Positions 47,750 to 57,018 are shown, counted from the stretch's first letter. The stretch: 64,000 nucleotides of DNA from Deltaproteobacteria bacterium (GCA_019309565.1 JAFDFZ010000012.1:1-64000), one strand, 5' to 3'. Notes: a model not told the origin generated them from the letters alone. Numbers and translations: made by a program.

Positions 47750-48340
47750 TTAGAGCGTCCCTTTGCTGGAGCGCACAGAAGTTATCCGTTTGTCGATTGC
47801 GGTGGCCTGATCCAGCGAACGAGCGGTGGCTTTGAAAATCGATTCAATGATATGGTGTTCATTTTGACCGTATAACAGGTTGATATGAAGATTCATCCCA
47901 CCTCTGGTGGCGAATGCTCTGAAAAACTCTTGGGCAAGCCCGATATTAAAAGCAGCTGCGGTGTTTACCGGGCACGAAACATTGTACACCAGAAATGGCC
48001 TGTTCGACAGATCGATGGTAACCGCAGCCAATGCATCGTCCATAGGGATCTCAGCGTGGCCGAAACGGACGATTTTCTTTCGGCCGTTCAATGCCTCACT
48101 CAGCGCATCGCCAAGCACAAGCCCAACATCCTCAACGGTGTGATGCCAATCGACTTCGAGATCCCCACTGGCATTGATGAAAAGGTCAAAAAAGCCATGG
48201 ACCGCCAAAAGCGTAAGCATATGATCAAAAAACGGCACGCCTGTTGAGATGTCATGCGTGCCGTTTCCGTCAATATGAAGCTTCACGCTAATGGATGTCT
48301 CTTTTGTTTTTCGTTCGACCGCAGCAGAGCGCTTTAACAT
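47750..48340 (-). CDS. hisB: Imidazoleglycerol-phosphate dehydratase
   Basis: 196 residues, monofunctional HisB. Manganese-binding His motifs are FFDHML and WHHTVEDVGLVLG in the first half, and the repeat NEHHIIESIFKATARSLDQA in the second. It dehydrates IGP to imidazole-acetol phosphate in histidine biosynthesis. TTAAAGG precedes the ATG. Next downstream are a lipoprotein gene and hisA. Confidence 0.95.
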   Translation of the reverse strand: MLKRSAAVERKTKETSISVKLHIDGNGTHDISTGVPFFDHMLTLLAVHGFFDLFINASGDLEVDWHHTVEDVGLVLGDALSEALNGRKKIVRFGHAEIPMDDALAAVTIDLSNRPFLVYNVSCPVNTAAAFNIGLAQEFFRAFATRGGMNLHINLLYGQNEHHIIESIFKATARSLDQATAIDKRITSVRSSKGTL

Positions 48341-48714
48341 CCTTTAAACCTTAATTCAGCTCATCGAACCCTTATATGCCATATACCGCATTTGCTTTTT
48401 TGCAACCCACACTGCGAAAATATTTTTTATGTAACTTGTTGAATTTATTAAGCCTGAAAAAATTGATTAAATTAGTCTTTTACACTCTTTTTTTTGAATA
48501 ATCAAGAAAAAAAACATAACATAATAAAAAATAAAGCATAGATCGGCGGCGTCAATATAAAAAGTGTTAATATTTGATTATCCAGAAAACCCTGGTTCAA
48601 CAGATTCGGCGCTTATGACAACATGACTTATTAGACGACAAGATAATATCAACTTTCCATTTGGGCTCTAACATTGCAGGGTATGAATAGCGGCGATTTT
48701 ACAGATATGGAATT
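48341..48714. other. AT-rich intergenic region upstream of hisB
   Basis: 374 nt between the tRNA-Ala and hisB, very AT-rich with long A-runs around 48500-48530. The hisB promoter should lie here. No RNA gene, repeat or mobile remnant is recognised. Confidence 0.35.
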
Positions 48715-48790
48715 TGGTGGAGATGAGGGGGATCGAACCCCTGACCTCGGCATTGCGAACGCCGCGCTCTCCCGGCTGAGCTACATCCCC
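48715..48790 (-). tRNA. tRNA-Ala (CGC)
   Basis: A complete 76-nt cloverleaf including the encoded CCA. Acceptor GGGGATG pairs with CATCTCC and includes the G3:U70 wobble that defines alanine identity. The anticodon loop is TTCGCAA, giving anticodon CGC for GCG codons. The D-arm GCTC...GAGC and T-arm GGGG-TTCGATC are regular. Confidence 0.95.
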
Positions 48791-48801
48791 AGTTAATAAT
48801 T

Positions 48802-48830
48802 TTTTTATCAAATCTTTTTTAAATGGTCAA
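48802..48830 (-). promoter_or_regulatory. Promoter of tRNA-Ala
   Basis: On the minus strand TTGACC (48830-48825) is followed after 17 nt by TAAAAA (48807-48802). The -10 box ends 11 nt before the tRNA 5' end, leaving a leader of only a few bases. The -35 matches five of six consensus bases. Confidence 0.5.
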
Positions 48831-48944
48831 TTCAAAAAATCAAGGTTTACTTTTTCCATCATTATCGTCTATTATTTTATATGACACATCGTGGGGTTTT
48901 TATTAAAAATCCTTGAACACATACTCATTTACAGGGAAGTGACC

Positions 48945-50687
48945 GTGAACTCACGTCGAATTATTTTAAGAGATGCTTATAAAACATTCACCTTGGACCA
49001 GGACAAGGTACTGCCACCTGAGCAGACCGTAAAAAAGTTCAAAGAAAAGCTAAAAAAGCTTGATTCAAATATACTTGAAAGAACGGTTCGAATCGACAAC
49101 GGCCGTTTGGGCATTCCCGTCTATGTCAGCATCTGTGGTGCTGATGCCAAGGCAGTGACAGGTACGGCAAAACAAATGGGAAAAGGGGCGACCCCCGAGC
49201 AGGCGGAAGCCAGTGCTGTCATGGAACTCGCCGAGAGATATAGCTTTTTCTGTTTTCGTATGAACCAGGACAATTTTTTTGTGGACACCTTTCAAAATGT
49301 TAAAGACAAAGCCATTTCCTTTGAGCTGATTGCCCAATCCGTCCATGATGAGTCTGAGTCGCTTTCTATAACAAGAACCATTTTCGAGCGGCTCCCCTTG
49401 AAATGGACAGCAGCATTTAATCTGACGCGTCAAGAACCGGTACTGATACCCTTTGACTGGTTTTTCACCATAAACCAATTCAACGGTCCATCGGCTGGAA
49501 ACTGCCGGGAAGAGGCTTTAATTCAAGGAATATGTGAAGTGATCGAGCGTCACGTCTCATCACTCATCAGTGAAAACCGAATTTCGGTTCCTTCAATCCG
49601 AGCCGAATCTGCTACCGACCCGATGGTCATAGAGATGCTTCAAAAATACAAGAATACAAACATAAAGCTATATCTATCCGATTTCACAATGAATATGGGT
49701 ATTCCATCGGTAGGAGCGCTGGCTTACGACCCATCGACATTCCCTGGAAAAAGCGAAATCGTCTGGACGGCAGGCACCACTCCCAGCCCTCAAAAAGCCT
49801 TAAGTCGCGCATTGACGGAGGTTGCACAATTGGCAGGGGACTTTAACACAGGATCGAATTATGTAGCCAGCGGACTTCCGAAACTCAAAACCCTGAAAGC
49901 GGCAGAGTATATCATTCGTTCCGCAGGCAACAAAGACATTGCCGATCTACCGGATCTGTCAGACACGAACATCAAGACGGAAATCGAGCGATGCGTGGCA
50001 GTGCTGTCAGAAAGAGGTCTTGAGGTGATTGTGGTTGACACCACGCACCCTTTGCTTCAGATTCCTGCTTTTTATACAATCATACCGGGCGCCCATTTTC
50101 GCGAACGCGCCTCAGCAACGAGCGTGGGATTGTTTTCAGCTAAGCTGATAGCTGAAAACCAAAATCCCCAGGCGGCTATCGAAAATCTTGAGGCTTTTGA
50201 TAGAACCCTGCCGGGCCAATACTATACTATGTTCTATTTGGGTACCTGTCACATTGCTGCAGGGAATCTAGAAAAGGCACTGAGCTGCCTTCAAAAGGCG
50301 ATAGCGCTTGATCCGGCTGAACAGGATATCCCCAGTATCTATTCATATATGGGGGTGTGCTTGAAAGAAATGGGTAAATACCGTAAAGCCATTGAAATAC
50401 TCAAGCAGGGGGCGGCATATGACACCGAGAGGACTGACATCTATAATTTGATGGGGTTTTGCTATTTTAAACTGAAGAAGCATATGGAAGCCATTGAATG
50501 TTTCAAAAAGGTGATCGCTTTAGATTCCGGCTCTGCAATTGATTATGCCAATATCGGGTCAAATTATCGAGAGATGGGAGAAACAGAAAAGGCAATCCAA
50601 TACTACGAGCTGGCGTTGGGCATGGATCCATCCATCGATTTTGCCTGGAAAAATCTCCAAAAACTAAAGCCCAAGATTTCCATATAA
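48945..50687 (+). CDS. YcaO-domain protein with C-terminal TPR repeats
   Basis: About 580 residues from the GTG at 48945 (AGGGAAG 7 nt upstream); a GTG at 48891 would add 18 residues. Residues about 60-400 form the ATP-dependent YcaO cyclodehydratase-like domain with the ATP/Mg motifs ASAVMELAERYSFF, GICEVIERH and ALSRALTEVAQLAG. The C-terminal 170 residues hold four TPR units. YcaO enzymes activate an amide carbonyl with ATP to form thiazoles, thioamides or similar. E. coli YcaO-TPR is linked to RimO-dependent S12 methylthiolation. No TfuA, dehydrogenase or precursor-peptide gene is nearby, so a housekeeping modification is more likely than a TOMM natural product. Confidence 0.8.
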   Translation: MNSRRIILRDAYKTFTLDQDKVLPPEQTVKKFKEKLKKLDSNILERTVRIDNGRLGIPVYVSICGADAKAVTGTAKQMGKGATPEQAEASAVMELAERYSFFCFRMNQDNFFVDTFQNVKDKAISFELIAQSVHDESESLSITRTIFERLPLKWTAAFNLTRQEPVLIPFDWFFTINQFNGPSAGNCREEALIQGICEVIERHVSSLISENRISVPSIRAESATDPMVIEMLQKYKNTNIKLYLSDFTMNMGIPSVGALAYDPSTFPGKSEIVWTAGTTPSPQKALSRALTEVAQLAGDFNTGSNYVASGLPKLKTLKAAEYIIRSAGNKDIADLPDLSDTNIKTEIERCVAVLSERGLEVIVVDTTHPLLQIPAFYTIIPGAHFRERASATSVGLFSAKLIAENQNPQAAIENLEAFDRTLPGQYYTMFYLGTCHIAAGNLEKALSCLQKAIALDPAEQDIPSIYSYMGVCLKEMGKYRKAIEILKQGAAYDTERTDIYNLMGFCYFKLKKHMEAIECFKKVIALDSGSAIDYANIGSNYREMGETEKAIQYYELALGMDPSIDFAWKNLQKLKPKISI

Positions 50688-50835
50688 ACGAAGGTGGTAA
50701 GCTCGGCCGGAACATTTGTTCCTACCACAGGATAGACGGCTGAAGGCTTTTTCGGTAAAGCAATCAGCTGTGAAATTCAGGCTTCAGGCCCCTGGTTGCA
50801 TTTTGAAGCAGGCGGCTGTTTGAGCCAATCAGCAA

Positions 50836-53088
50836 TCAATTTCGTTTTGTTCGCCACAAATTCAACTGGTGTTGCAGATCCTGAATGTCCTTTTCAATTT
50901 TACGGGCGGTGTTTATCATGGAATTAAGAGTTTTCAACACCTGTCGCCGATCAATCTGTTGAGTATTAACCAGTTCCACCATTTTAGACAAATCGGTATC
51001 CGAGGCCTGAAACTGGTCATTAAGCACTTTATATAGTGCATCCGATACCGCATCTACCAGACGGAAAAAGTATTGAAATTTCAGATTTTCTCTATAATTT
51101 TTGAAATGGGATACAATAGAAGTTTGCGTTTGCTTTTTCATCCGCTCAATTCCATACCGTAACGCGAGGACGGCTTCTTCCATTTGGTTTTGAACCGGCT
51201 TCTTAAGAAGACGCTTCAATATTTTTGTTGCAGAATAGAACCCAAGGCGCAAGGTTGCCTCGGTTCGAATTCTTATCGAATAATTCATGACCGCACCGGG
51301 AGGTGGCACAGACAGGCCCGCCATCGTTTTTATTGCATCCAAGCTTGGAAGTTCGATTTGCCCAGTGTTTTCAGGATCGATGGAAATGCCGAACTTAACC
51401 ATGTTGCTGTTGTACTCTAGCAATGCTTCTCTTGCCATTCCGGCAAAGGGGGCTCCTATGGATTCAAGATATTCACGGATTCGGTTTTCTACCCCCAGGG
51501 TGAATCGAGCGATTCTCGGGGCAATGGTTTCAGATATGTGGGTGTCGACAACCTGCTTAAAATCCCTAAAGACCAGATAAAGTGTATTCGAAAAACCACT
51601 GGTTTCAATCCTCTCCTTGTGCTCGGCGGTGGAACCTTTGAAATTTCTAATCACTTCAATGAGATCTACCATGATCTCTCCATACCGGATATCGAAAAAC
51701 TGATTGATATCTGCCTTCAATTCAGCTTTGATTTTTTGGGTCGCGCCATCAAGGGTGCTCCGGATCATGGTCCTTATGCTGTCCATCCGTATCCGGTGCT
51801 GCTGGATCTTATGAAGAATCTCCGCAGCACTGTTGGAATCTCGAGTAAATATCTCCTCCTGAAGTCTCGTCCAGTGAGTCATCGCTGAAATCATTACGCC
51901 CAGCCGCTCTATGTTGTTAATAAAAAAAAGCGCTGTTCTATCTTGGGTGACTTTTTTCCGAAATTCCGTTTCAAACCAAACCGTATTGCGATCAGAGACT
52001 TCCACCAACTCGGTTTCTTTTTCCCATTGCTCAAATCTCCTCTGATCCTTAACAGGCAGGTTATCATTGTGGGTCTTAAACAGGTTGTATAAAGCGGATA
52101 TCGTATAAATTTCCGGGTTTGGCCTGATTGACGAGAGCTCCTCTCTGAGCTGAGCGATCAAACGATTCAGCTCCTCAAGCGACTCGTGCTCGCTGAGGTC
52201 ACAGTTGAGAATAAACAGCGTATTATCCAGTATTCTCATTTTCTTGATCATGGCCAAAAACTTTATGTCCCCCTGTCGTAAACCCGTTCTGCTGCTTATG
52301 ACATAAACAAGGAGATGGGCTCGCAACAAATAATCCTGGATCATGGTAATATGAAGCGGGTTGGATGAATCACTTCCCTGGCAGTCTGCTATCTCGATAT
52401 TGAAATCCAGGGCGCCGGTAGGAATCTCCAGTTCAATGTCTTTTAGATAAACGGCCAAACTGTCATTTCCCACAAACTTCCTGTGCTCTGAAAAGGTTTC
52501 ATTTGAATACCGCAGCGTCTTCGTATTGCTTCCGATTATCTCTTTCACTGTTTCATACCCTTTGAGATAGCACGTCAACAAAACGCTGTTAATATTCCGG
52601 GTATCATTGGTAATCCACTCGTCTGTCGTCAGAGCAGACAGTGTTTTTTGTAAGGCCATTCGTTGTTGACTGTTTCGAATATCGAACCGATCATTATTAA
52701 AGCCACCGCCTGCGGCCGGGAACAGGACCAGGGCATTTACAATTTCTTCGTTGATCTCATCCCAGGACTTGAAGTAAAGCGTGGCATTCAGGCGTGGGCC
52801 GGTGCGTATTCTGGTTACGATAGATGTAATAACTCCTGCTCCCCGCATAAGATAGTCGCCCATGAGCAGTGAGTTCACAAATGTGCTTTTTCCGGATTTG
52901 ATGGCGCCGACAACGGCTACCCGTATAATTTCCGAGGATAACTGCCTTTCAACCTCCTGACAGGTTCTCCGCCACTGGCCCAGTGCTTCCATCGACACGC
53001 CGGGTAACAATCGGGCCTGTTCAATCCAATCAGACAGGGATCGGCAAATTGTAAGAAGTTCGTTTTTTGCCTGCTGATAATTTTCCAT
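50836..53088 (-). CDS. Dynamin-family GTPase (bacterial dynamin-like protein)
   Basis: About 750 residues from the ATG at 53088, which has AGGAG 12 nt upstream. The GTP-binding P-loop GAIKSGKST is at 61-69, G2 Thr in AGVITSIVTRIR, G3-like DCQGSDSSNP, and G4-like LNCDLSE replaces the usual N/TKxD. A helical stalk-like region rich in charged residues follows. No clear paddle or transmembrane segment is seen. Bacterial dynamins remodel membranes or act in stress and division; they often occur in pairs, but here only one gene is present. Confidence 0.75.
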   Translation of the reverse strand: MENYQQAKNELLTICRSLSDWIEQARLLPGVSMEALGQWRRTCQEVERQLSSEIIRVAVVGAIKSGKSTFVNSLLMGDYLMRGAGVITSIVTRIRTGPRLNATLYFKSWDEINEEIVNALVLFPAAGGGFNNDRFDIRNSQQRMALQKTLSALTTDEWITNDTRNINSVLLTCYLKGYETVKEIIGSNTKTLRYSNETFSEHRKFVGNDSLAVYLKDIELEIPTGALDFNIEIADCQGSDSSNPLHITMIQDYLLRAHLLVYVISSRTGLRQGDIKFLAMIKKMRILDNTLFILNCDLSEHESLEELNRLIAQLREELSSIRPNPEIYTISALYNLFKTHNDNLPVKDQRRFEQWEKETELVEVSDRNTVWFETEFRKKVTQDRTALFFINNIERLGVMISAMTHWTRLQEEIFTRDSNSAAEILHKIQQHRIRMDSIRTMIRSTLDGATQKIKAELKADINQFFDIRYGEIMVDLIEVIRNFKGSTAEHKERIETSGFSNTLYLVFRDFKQVVDTHISETIAPRIARFTLGVENRIREYLESIGAPFAGMAREALLEYNSNMVKFGISIDPENTGQIELPSLDAIKTMAGLSVPPPGAVMNYSIRIRTEATLRLGFYSATKILKRLLKKPVQNQMEEAVLALRYGIERMKKQTQTSIVSHFKNYRENLKFQYFFRLVDAVSDALYKVLNDQFQASDTDLSKMVELVNTQQIDRRQVLKTLNSMINTARKIEKDIQDLQHQLNLWRTKRN

Positions 53089-53261
53089 TCCTGGCAATAT
53101 CTCCTGTATTTTATGACATATTAATAAGATACAGTGCACATGATTTGAAAAAATCGTCAACGTATGATATTAAAGAAAAGCGAACCCGCAAAGCCCATGT
53201 ATAAAAAAACGCCGGTATTCATGTTTTGCGGGAACCAATTTCGGAAGGGAAAAATAGGTTT

Positions 53262-53402
53262 ATGTCAGAAAAACATCCTGAATGTCCGCTATATAATCCC
53301 TTAAACTGCAAGGAGTATTATAATCCCAAGCTTTGCGCATTTGTGAGGAAAGATAAAGTCTGCATGAAGAAAAAGAAACCCAAAACAACGACAAAAAAAT
53401 AG
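53262..53402 (+). CDS. 46-residue Cys-rich basic protein
   Basis: A very short gene: MSEKHPECPLYNPLNCKEYY opens it, with four cysteines at residues 8, 16, 25 and 34 spaced nearly evenly and a Lys-rich tail. The regular cysteine spacing suggests metal binding. A GGAAGGG stretch and TAGG sit upstream of the ATG. A stem (CCCGCAAA at 53185 with TTTGCGGG at 53225) lies just ahead. The family is not recognised with certainty, although coding character is supported by the evenly spaced Cys residues. Confidence 0.5.
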   Translation: MSEKHPECPLYNPLNCKEYYNPKLCAFVRKDKVCMKKKKPKTTTKK

Positions 53403-53465
53403 GCATCTGCACTTTAAAGTGACCGATACCTGCTTGAACCCTGCATCGGGCCGTTCGGGTATTTG

Positions 53466-54050
53466 TTACGCATGACCGGCAGTGTTCGACAGCAACGTCG
53501 GATCGATTCCCATTTTTTTTACGGCTGTCTGCCAACGCATCTCAACCGGTATGTCAAAAACAATCTCCTTTAGTAAAGCGCTTGTAAGCCAGGCATTTTG
53601 TTTTATCTCATCCTCCAGCTGGCCCGGCCCCCACCCGGCGCATCCCAGACTAATCAAGAAAGATTTCGGGCCGCTTCCGGAAGATAGGGCTGACAGAATA
53701 TCAATGGTATTGCTCATGGCTATTGATGGACCCACCTGAAAACAACCCTCCCATTCAAAGGGAGGACCATGCAACACAAAAATCTCATTGATACTCACCG
53801 GGCCACCAATATGAACGGGAATGGATTCCGCCCCCGGCCCCGCCTCCAGTTTCAGCTCCTCAAATATATCTTTTCCCGACAGCAAAGAATGGATACGGTT
53901 CAAAACGATCCCTATTGCTCCCTCTTTCGTATGCTCACAAATAAAGGTGACGGTTTGATGGAAATTCGGATCCGTCAGCCCTGGCATGGCGATCAACAGA
54001 TGTCCCTTGAGCGAACCCATTAACTGAGGGGTATTATGTTGTCCCGGCAT
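53466..54050 (-). CDS. YqgE/AlgH family protein
   Basis: About 194 residues from the ATG at 54050; an in-frame GTG at 54074 falls inside the inverted repeat of the adjacent element and is therefore disfavoured. DUF179 motifs: GHLLIAMPGLTDPNFHQTV, GAIGIVLNRIHS, PVHIGGPVS, and ISLGCAGWGPGQLEDEI. There is no signal peptide, unlike the relative at 30957-31625. The role of YqgE is unknown; AlgH affects alginate regulation in Pseudomonas. An insertion element begins 18 nt upstream of the start. Confidence 0.85.
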   Translation of the reverse strand: MPGQHNTPQLMGSLKGHLLIAMPGLTDPNFHQTVTFICEHTKEGAIGIVLNRIHSLLSGKDIFEELKLEAGPGAESIPVHIGGPVSINEIFVLHGPPFEWEGCFQVGPSIAMSNTIDILSALSSGSGPKSFLISLGCAGWGPGQLEDEIKQNAWLTSALLKEIVFDIPVEMRWQTAVKKMGIDPTLLSNTAGHA

Positions 54051-54067
54051 AGGAATCCCGCTTAAAA

Positions 54068-54378
54068 TTAACACTCAAGTTTCGCACCCTTAAATGCGTT
54101 GTAAAGCCTTATAATGATGGCGTCGAATGAAATTTTTGGAAGGCAGAATACACTTTATCATCCTTCGATGACGGCACAATGGAAGTCAACAAAGCGCTTA
54201 AACCAGAGGTATCAGGATCTTCCACTACTTAGCAACCTTTGCCTTGTGCCTTTGTTCGATGTTTCCGACTGGGTGCAGCCTAAGGGCTTCGGTGTAATTA
54301 TTTTGCCTTCCAAAATTTTATTCGACTTAAGATCTATTTACAATTTTACGGTAAAACAGGGTGCGAAACTTGAGTTAA
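54068..54378. mobile_element. MITE-like palindromic element with TTAA at both ends
   Basis: Terminal inverted repeats of 18 bp (ACTCAAGTTTCGCACCCT at 54073-54090 and its complement at 54358-54375) match perfectly. A second nested pair, about 26 bases, lies at 54122-54148 and 54301-54326 with the shared core CTGCCTTCCAAAA/TTTGGAAGGCA. TTAA lies immediately outside the TIRs on each side (54068-54071, 54375-54378). The interior encodes no transposase; a frame of 130 codons across it has no family resemblance. About 300 bp with full-length fold-back pairing fits a miniature inverted-repeat transposable element. Confidence 0.6.
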
Positions 54379-54476
54379 CATCCCGGAAATTCTACAAGTT
54401 TCCCAATGTATCCATTCGGAGCCAAACCCCTGAGCCCCTTTTTGTCTTTAAGCTTATATTTATTAGCAGGGACTTG

Positions 54477-54791
54477 TCAATATACGCTGTCGGCAATCCA
54501 GTCTAAAAAAGCCTGGTTTCCACCCGATACTGGAAGGCTTACGATACATGGACATTCATATGAATGGAGAGATTTCACCCTGTCTACTATCTGTGGAATC
54601 TTGGCCTCAACCGTCTTTGCGATCACGATCACTTCGTTATCTTGCTGCAACTTCCCTTGCCACATATAGATTGAGCTCATTTTATCGATAATGTTCACAC
54701 AAGCTGCAAGCTTTGATTCAACCAGAGCTTTTCCAATGACTTCAGCCTCCTGCATACTGCCGACTGTGATGTAAACAAAGTTAATCTTCAT
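54477..54791 (-). CDS. cutA: Divalent-cation tolerance protein CutA
   Basis: 104 residues, a small trimeric ferredoxin-like fold protein. CutA motifs: FVYITVGSMQEAEVIGKAL, KLAACVNIID and MSSIYMWQGKLQQDNEV. It was associated with copper tolerance in E. coli, but the function is indirect. GGAGG is placed well before the ATG. It is preceded by a separate HesB-like gene and followed by the palindromic element. Confidence 0.93.
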   Translation of the reverse strand: MKINFVYITVGSMQEAEVIGKALVESKLAACVNIIDKMSSIYMWQGKLQQDNEVIVIAKTVEAKIPQIVDRVKSLHSYECPCIVSLPVSGGNQAFLDWIADSVY

Positions 54792-54901
54792 ATTATCACC
54801 TCCAGAGCATAACGGCGTTATAAGTTGAGACCATGGATTTTAGCACCCCAGCATGCATGAAAGCCTTTGATCGTCTCTCTGGGGGCTAATCCACATCCCA
54901 C

Positions 54902-55204
54902 CTAGATTGGAACGGTGGCACCACTTAAACAAAGCCGTTTTTTGAAAATACCTTCGGTGGTGAGGGTAAGGGGATGATGAATCTTGATATTTCGGGAGAT
55001 AAAGATGTGGCGGCCTTCCGCCTGGAAATAACGATACCCGGAGGCGTTTTTGGGCGCCTCATATACCGTTTCAATCTCTTTGGCAATCCCCACACAACAT
55101 CCGCTGACAGTGATTTCAACTAGTTTGAATGTTACATCCTCAATTCCATTTTCATCAAAAAATCTTCTTGCCGATTTAGATATATGAATTTTCAAACCTT
55201 CCAT
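54902..55204 (-). CDS. HesB-like protein with CC motif (CC/Se motif family)
   Basis: 100 residues from the ATG at 55204, which has GTGAGG 6 nt upstream; a GTG at 55216 is the alternative. It begins MEGLKIHISKSARRFFDENG and carries VSGCCVGIAKEIE, two adjacent cysteines in a HesB/IscA-like scaffold. Family members in which one of these Cys is selenocysteine are known. Here both are plain Cys codons. Probable role in metal or sulfur handling; no partner is adjacent. Confidence 0.6.
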   Translation of the reverse strand: MEGLKIHISKSARRFFDENGIEDVTFKLVEITVSGCCVGIAKEIETVYEAPKNASGYRYFQAEGRHIFISRNIKIHHPLTLTTEGIFKKRLCLSGATVPI

Positions 55205-55216
55205 GTGATACCTCAC

Positions 55217-55677
55217 ATAACAAATTTCCCCATTTCATCATATAGATGCTTTTTACCAAAACCCAGATAAAATTTTCATATTATGTTTCAATATAATTCC
55301 CTTTGTTTTAAAACTCAACTGGGATGGTCGTTTGTCATCAATTCTCCTTTATCTTAATGGTAAAGATTTTCTTTTAATTTGACAAAACGGCACGGTAGTG
55401 GATATTTAATGGCATATATCATAAAAAGCCTGGTCTAAAGCGGGGCACAACAGGAATTCTCGGTTAATTTGCTGTGGAGCCGGGCGATCGGATTTTGGAG
55501 CGGTCAAACTGTTTGAAGCATAGAAGTTACCCTTAAACCGAGCCATACAAAGGCTTTAGTTGGCCCAAAACAGCGAGCGCCCCCCGCAGCGTGCCGAAGC
55601 GTAGCAAAGATCCCCCTTAAGCGGGGCTGCGAGGTTTACAATTTAGCTTCTGCACACGAATAGAAAGGAGAACGAAC
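55217..55677. other. Intergenic region with dispersed short repeats
   Basis: 461 nt. It includes ACAGGAATTCTCGGTTAATT near 55449, related to a repeat seen at three other places, and AGATCCCCCTTAAGCGGGGC at about 55608, also present near 20971. A good AAAGGAG site lies just before the glycerate kinase. No gene is seen. Confidence 0.4.
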
Positions 55678-57018
55678 ATGACATATGATCTTGAAAAAAT
55701 GCGCAAAGACGCAATCAAGATATTTCACAGAGGGCTTGAAGCCGTTGAGCCTGCCGCCGCTGTGAAAAGAAACTGCAGATTGACAGATGGCATGTTGCGA
55801 ATTGGAAAGTCAACATTTGATCTTTCAAAAATAGACAATATCTATGTTGTCGGAACCGGCAAAGCTTCTGCACCAATGGCAGCGGCCATCGAAGATATTC
55901 TGGGGGAGCGTATCGCGAAAGGCATCGTTAACGTCAAATACGGACATGTCGCACAATTGAAAACCGTTAAACTCATCGAGGCGGGCCACCCGATCCCGGA
56001 TGAAAACGGCCAGGCAGGAGCACAGTCCATTCTAAATCTGGTAAACGACGCCGGAAAAAATGATTTAGTAGTATGCCTTATATCCGGGGGCGGATCTGCA
56101 CTGCTCCCATTGCCCTTTCAGGGACTCACCTTAAAAGACAAACAGGATACAACAGATGTCCTGCTCGCCTGTGGGGCAACCATCCATGAAATAAACGCTA
56201 TCCGAAAACACCTTTCGGCTGTTAAGGGCGGTCGTCTAGCCAAAGCCGCATTCCCTGCCACCATCGTTTCACTGATGCTATCCGATGTGATTGGCGATAA
56301 TCTGGATGTAATCGCATCGGGGCCTACGGTCCCAGATTCTAGTACATTCAAAGATTGCATGAACATATTTTCCAAATACAGCATCATCAACAGGTTGCCC
56401 AGAGCTGTTGTTGATCATATCGAAGCAGGAATTTCGGGAACCATACCGGAAACCCCAAAGCCAGATGACCCGGTATTTGAAAAAACCCATAACCTGGTGA
56501 TCGGAAGCAATATAGACGCAATCAGAGCCGCGAAAAAAGAGGCAGAAGCACTTGGATATCGGACTCTGGTTCTTTCCTCTATGATCGAGGGAGAAACAAG
56601 AGAAGTCGCCCTGGTACATGGGGCGCTGGCAAGAGAGGTGCTTAGAACGGGAAATCCTCTTCCTGCTCCCGCCTGTATTCTTTCCGGAGGAGAAACAACC
56701 GTAACCCTAAAGGGCGACGGCCTCGGGGGGCGGAATCAGGAATTTGCCCTTGCTGCTGCTCTTGACATAGCAGGTCATGATAGGATCGTGGTTCTCAGTG
56801 GGGGAACGGATGGAAATGACGGCCCCACGGACGCAGCGGGTGCAATAGCAGACAACAACACTCTTAAACGGGCAGAAAAAATGAACCTCTCACCACATAT
56901 GTTTCTTGAGAAAAACGATTCCTATCACTTTTTTGAAAAATTAGGTGACCTGTTCAAAACCGGGCCCACCAACACCAACGTGATGGACCTGAGAATTATT
57001 CTGGTATCAAAACCATAG
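55678..57018 (+). CDS. Glycerate 2-kinase (GckA/TtuD/MOFRL family)
   Basis: 446 residues with an N-terminal DUF4147 domain and C-terminal MOFRL domain. Key stretches: VVGTGKASAPMAAAIEDIL, LVVCLISGGGSALLPLPF, INAIRKHLSAVKGGRLA, and SGGETTVTLKGDGLGGRNQE with DGNDGPTDAAGA in MOFRL. It phosphorylates D-glycerate to 2-phosphoglycerate; older databases call this family hydroxypyruvate reductase, which is not supported by motifs. A good AAAGGAG is upstream of the ATG. Confidence 0.88.
   Translation: MTYDLEKMRKDAIKIFHRGLEAVEPAAAVKRNCRLTDGMLRIGKSTFDLSKIDNIYVVGTGKASAPMAAAIEDILGERIAKGIVNVKYGHVAQLKTVKLIEAGHPIPDENGQAGAQSILNLVNDAGKNDLVVCLISGGGSALLPLPFQGLTLKDKQDTTDVLLACGATIHEINAIRKHLSAVKGGRLAKAAFPATIVSLMLSDVIGDNLDVIASGPTVPDSSTFKDCMNIFSKYSIINRLPRAVVDHIEAGISGTIPETPKPDDPVFEKTHNLVIGSNIDAIRAAKKEAEALGYRTLVLSSMIEGETREVALVHGALAREVLRTGNPLPAPACILSGGETTVTLKGDGLGGRNQEFALAAALDIAGHDRIVVLSGGTDGNDGPTDAAGAIADNNTLKRAEKMNLSPHMFLEKNDSYHFFEKLGDLFKTGPTNTNVMDLRIILVSKP

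Noticed and set aside
54114-54506. 130-codon plus-strand frame
   Set aside because: It crosses the palindromic element and overlaps cutA on the other strand; no domain is recognised.
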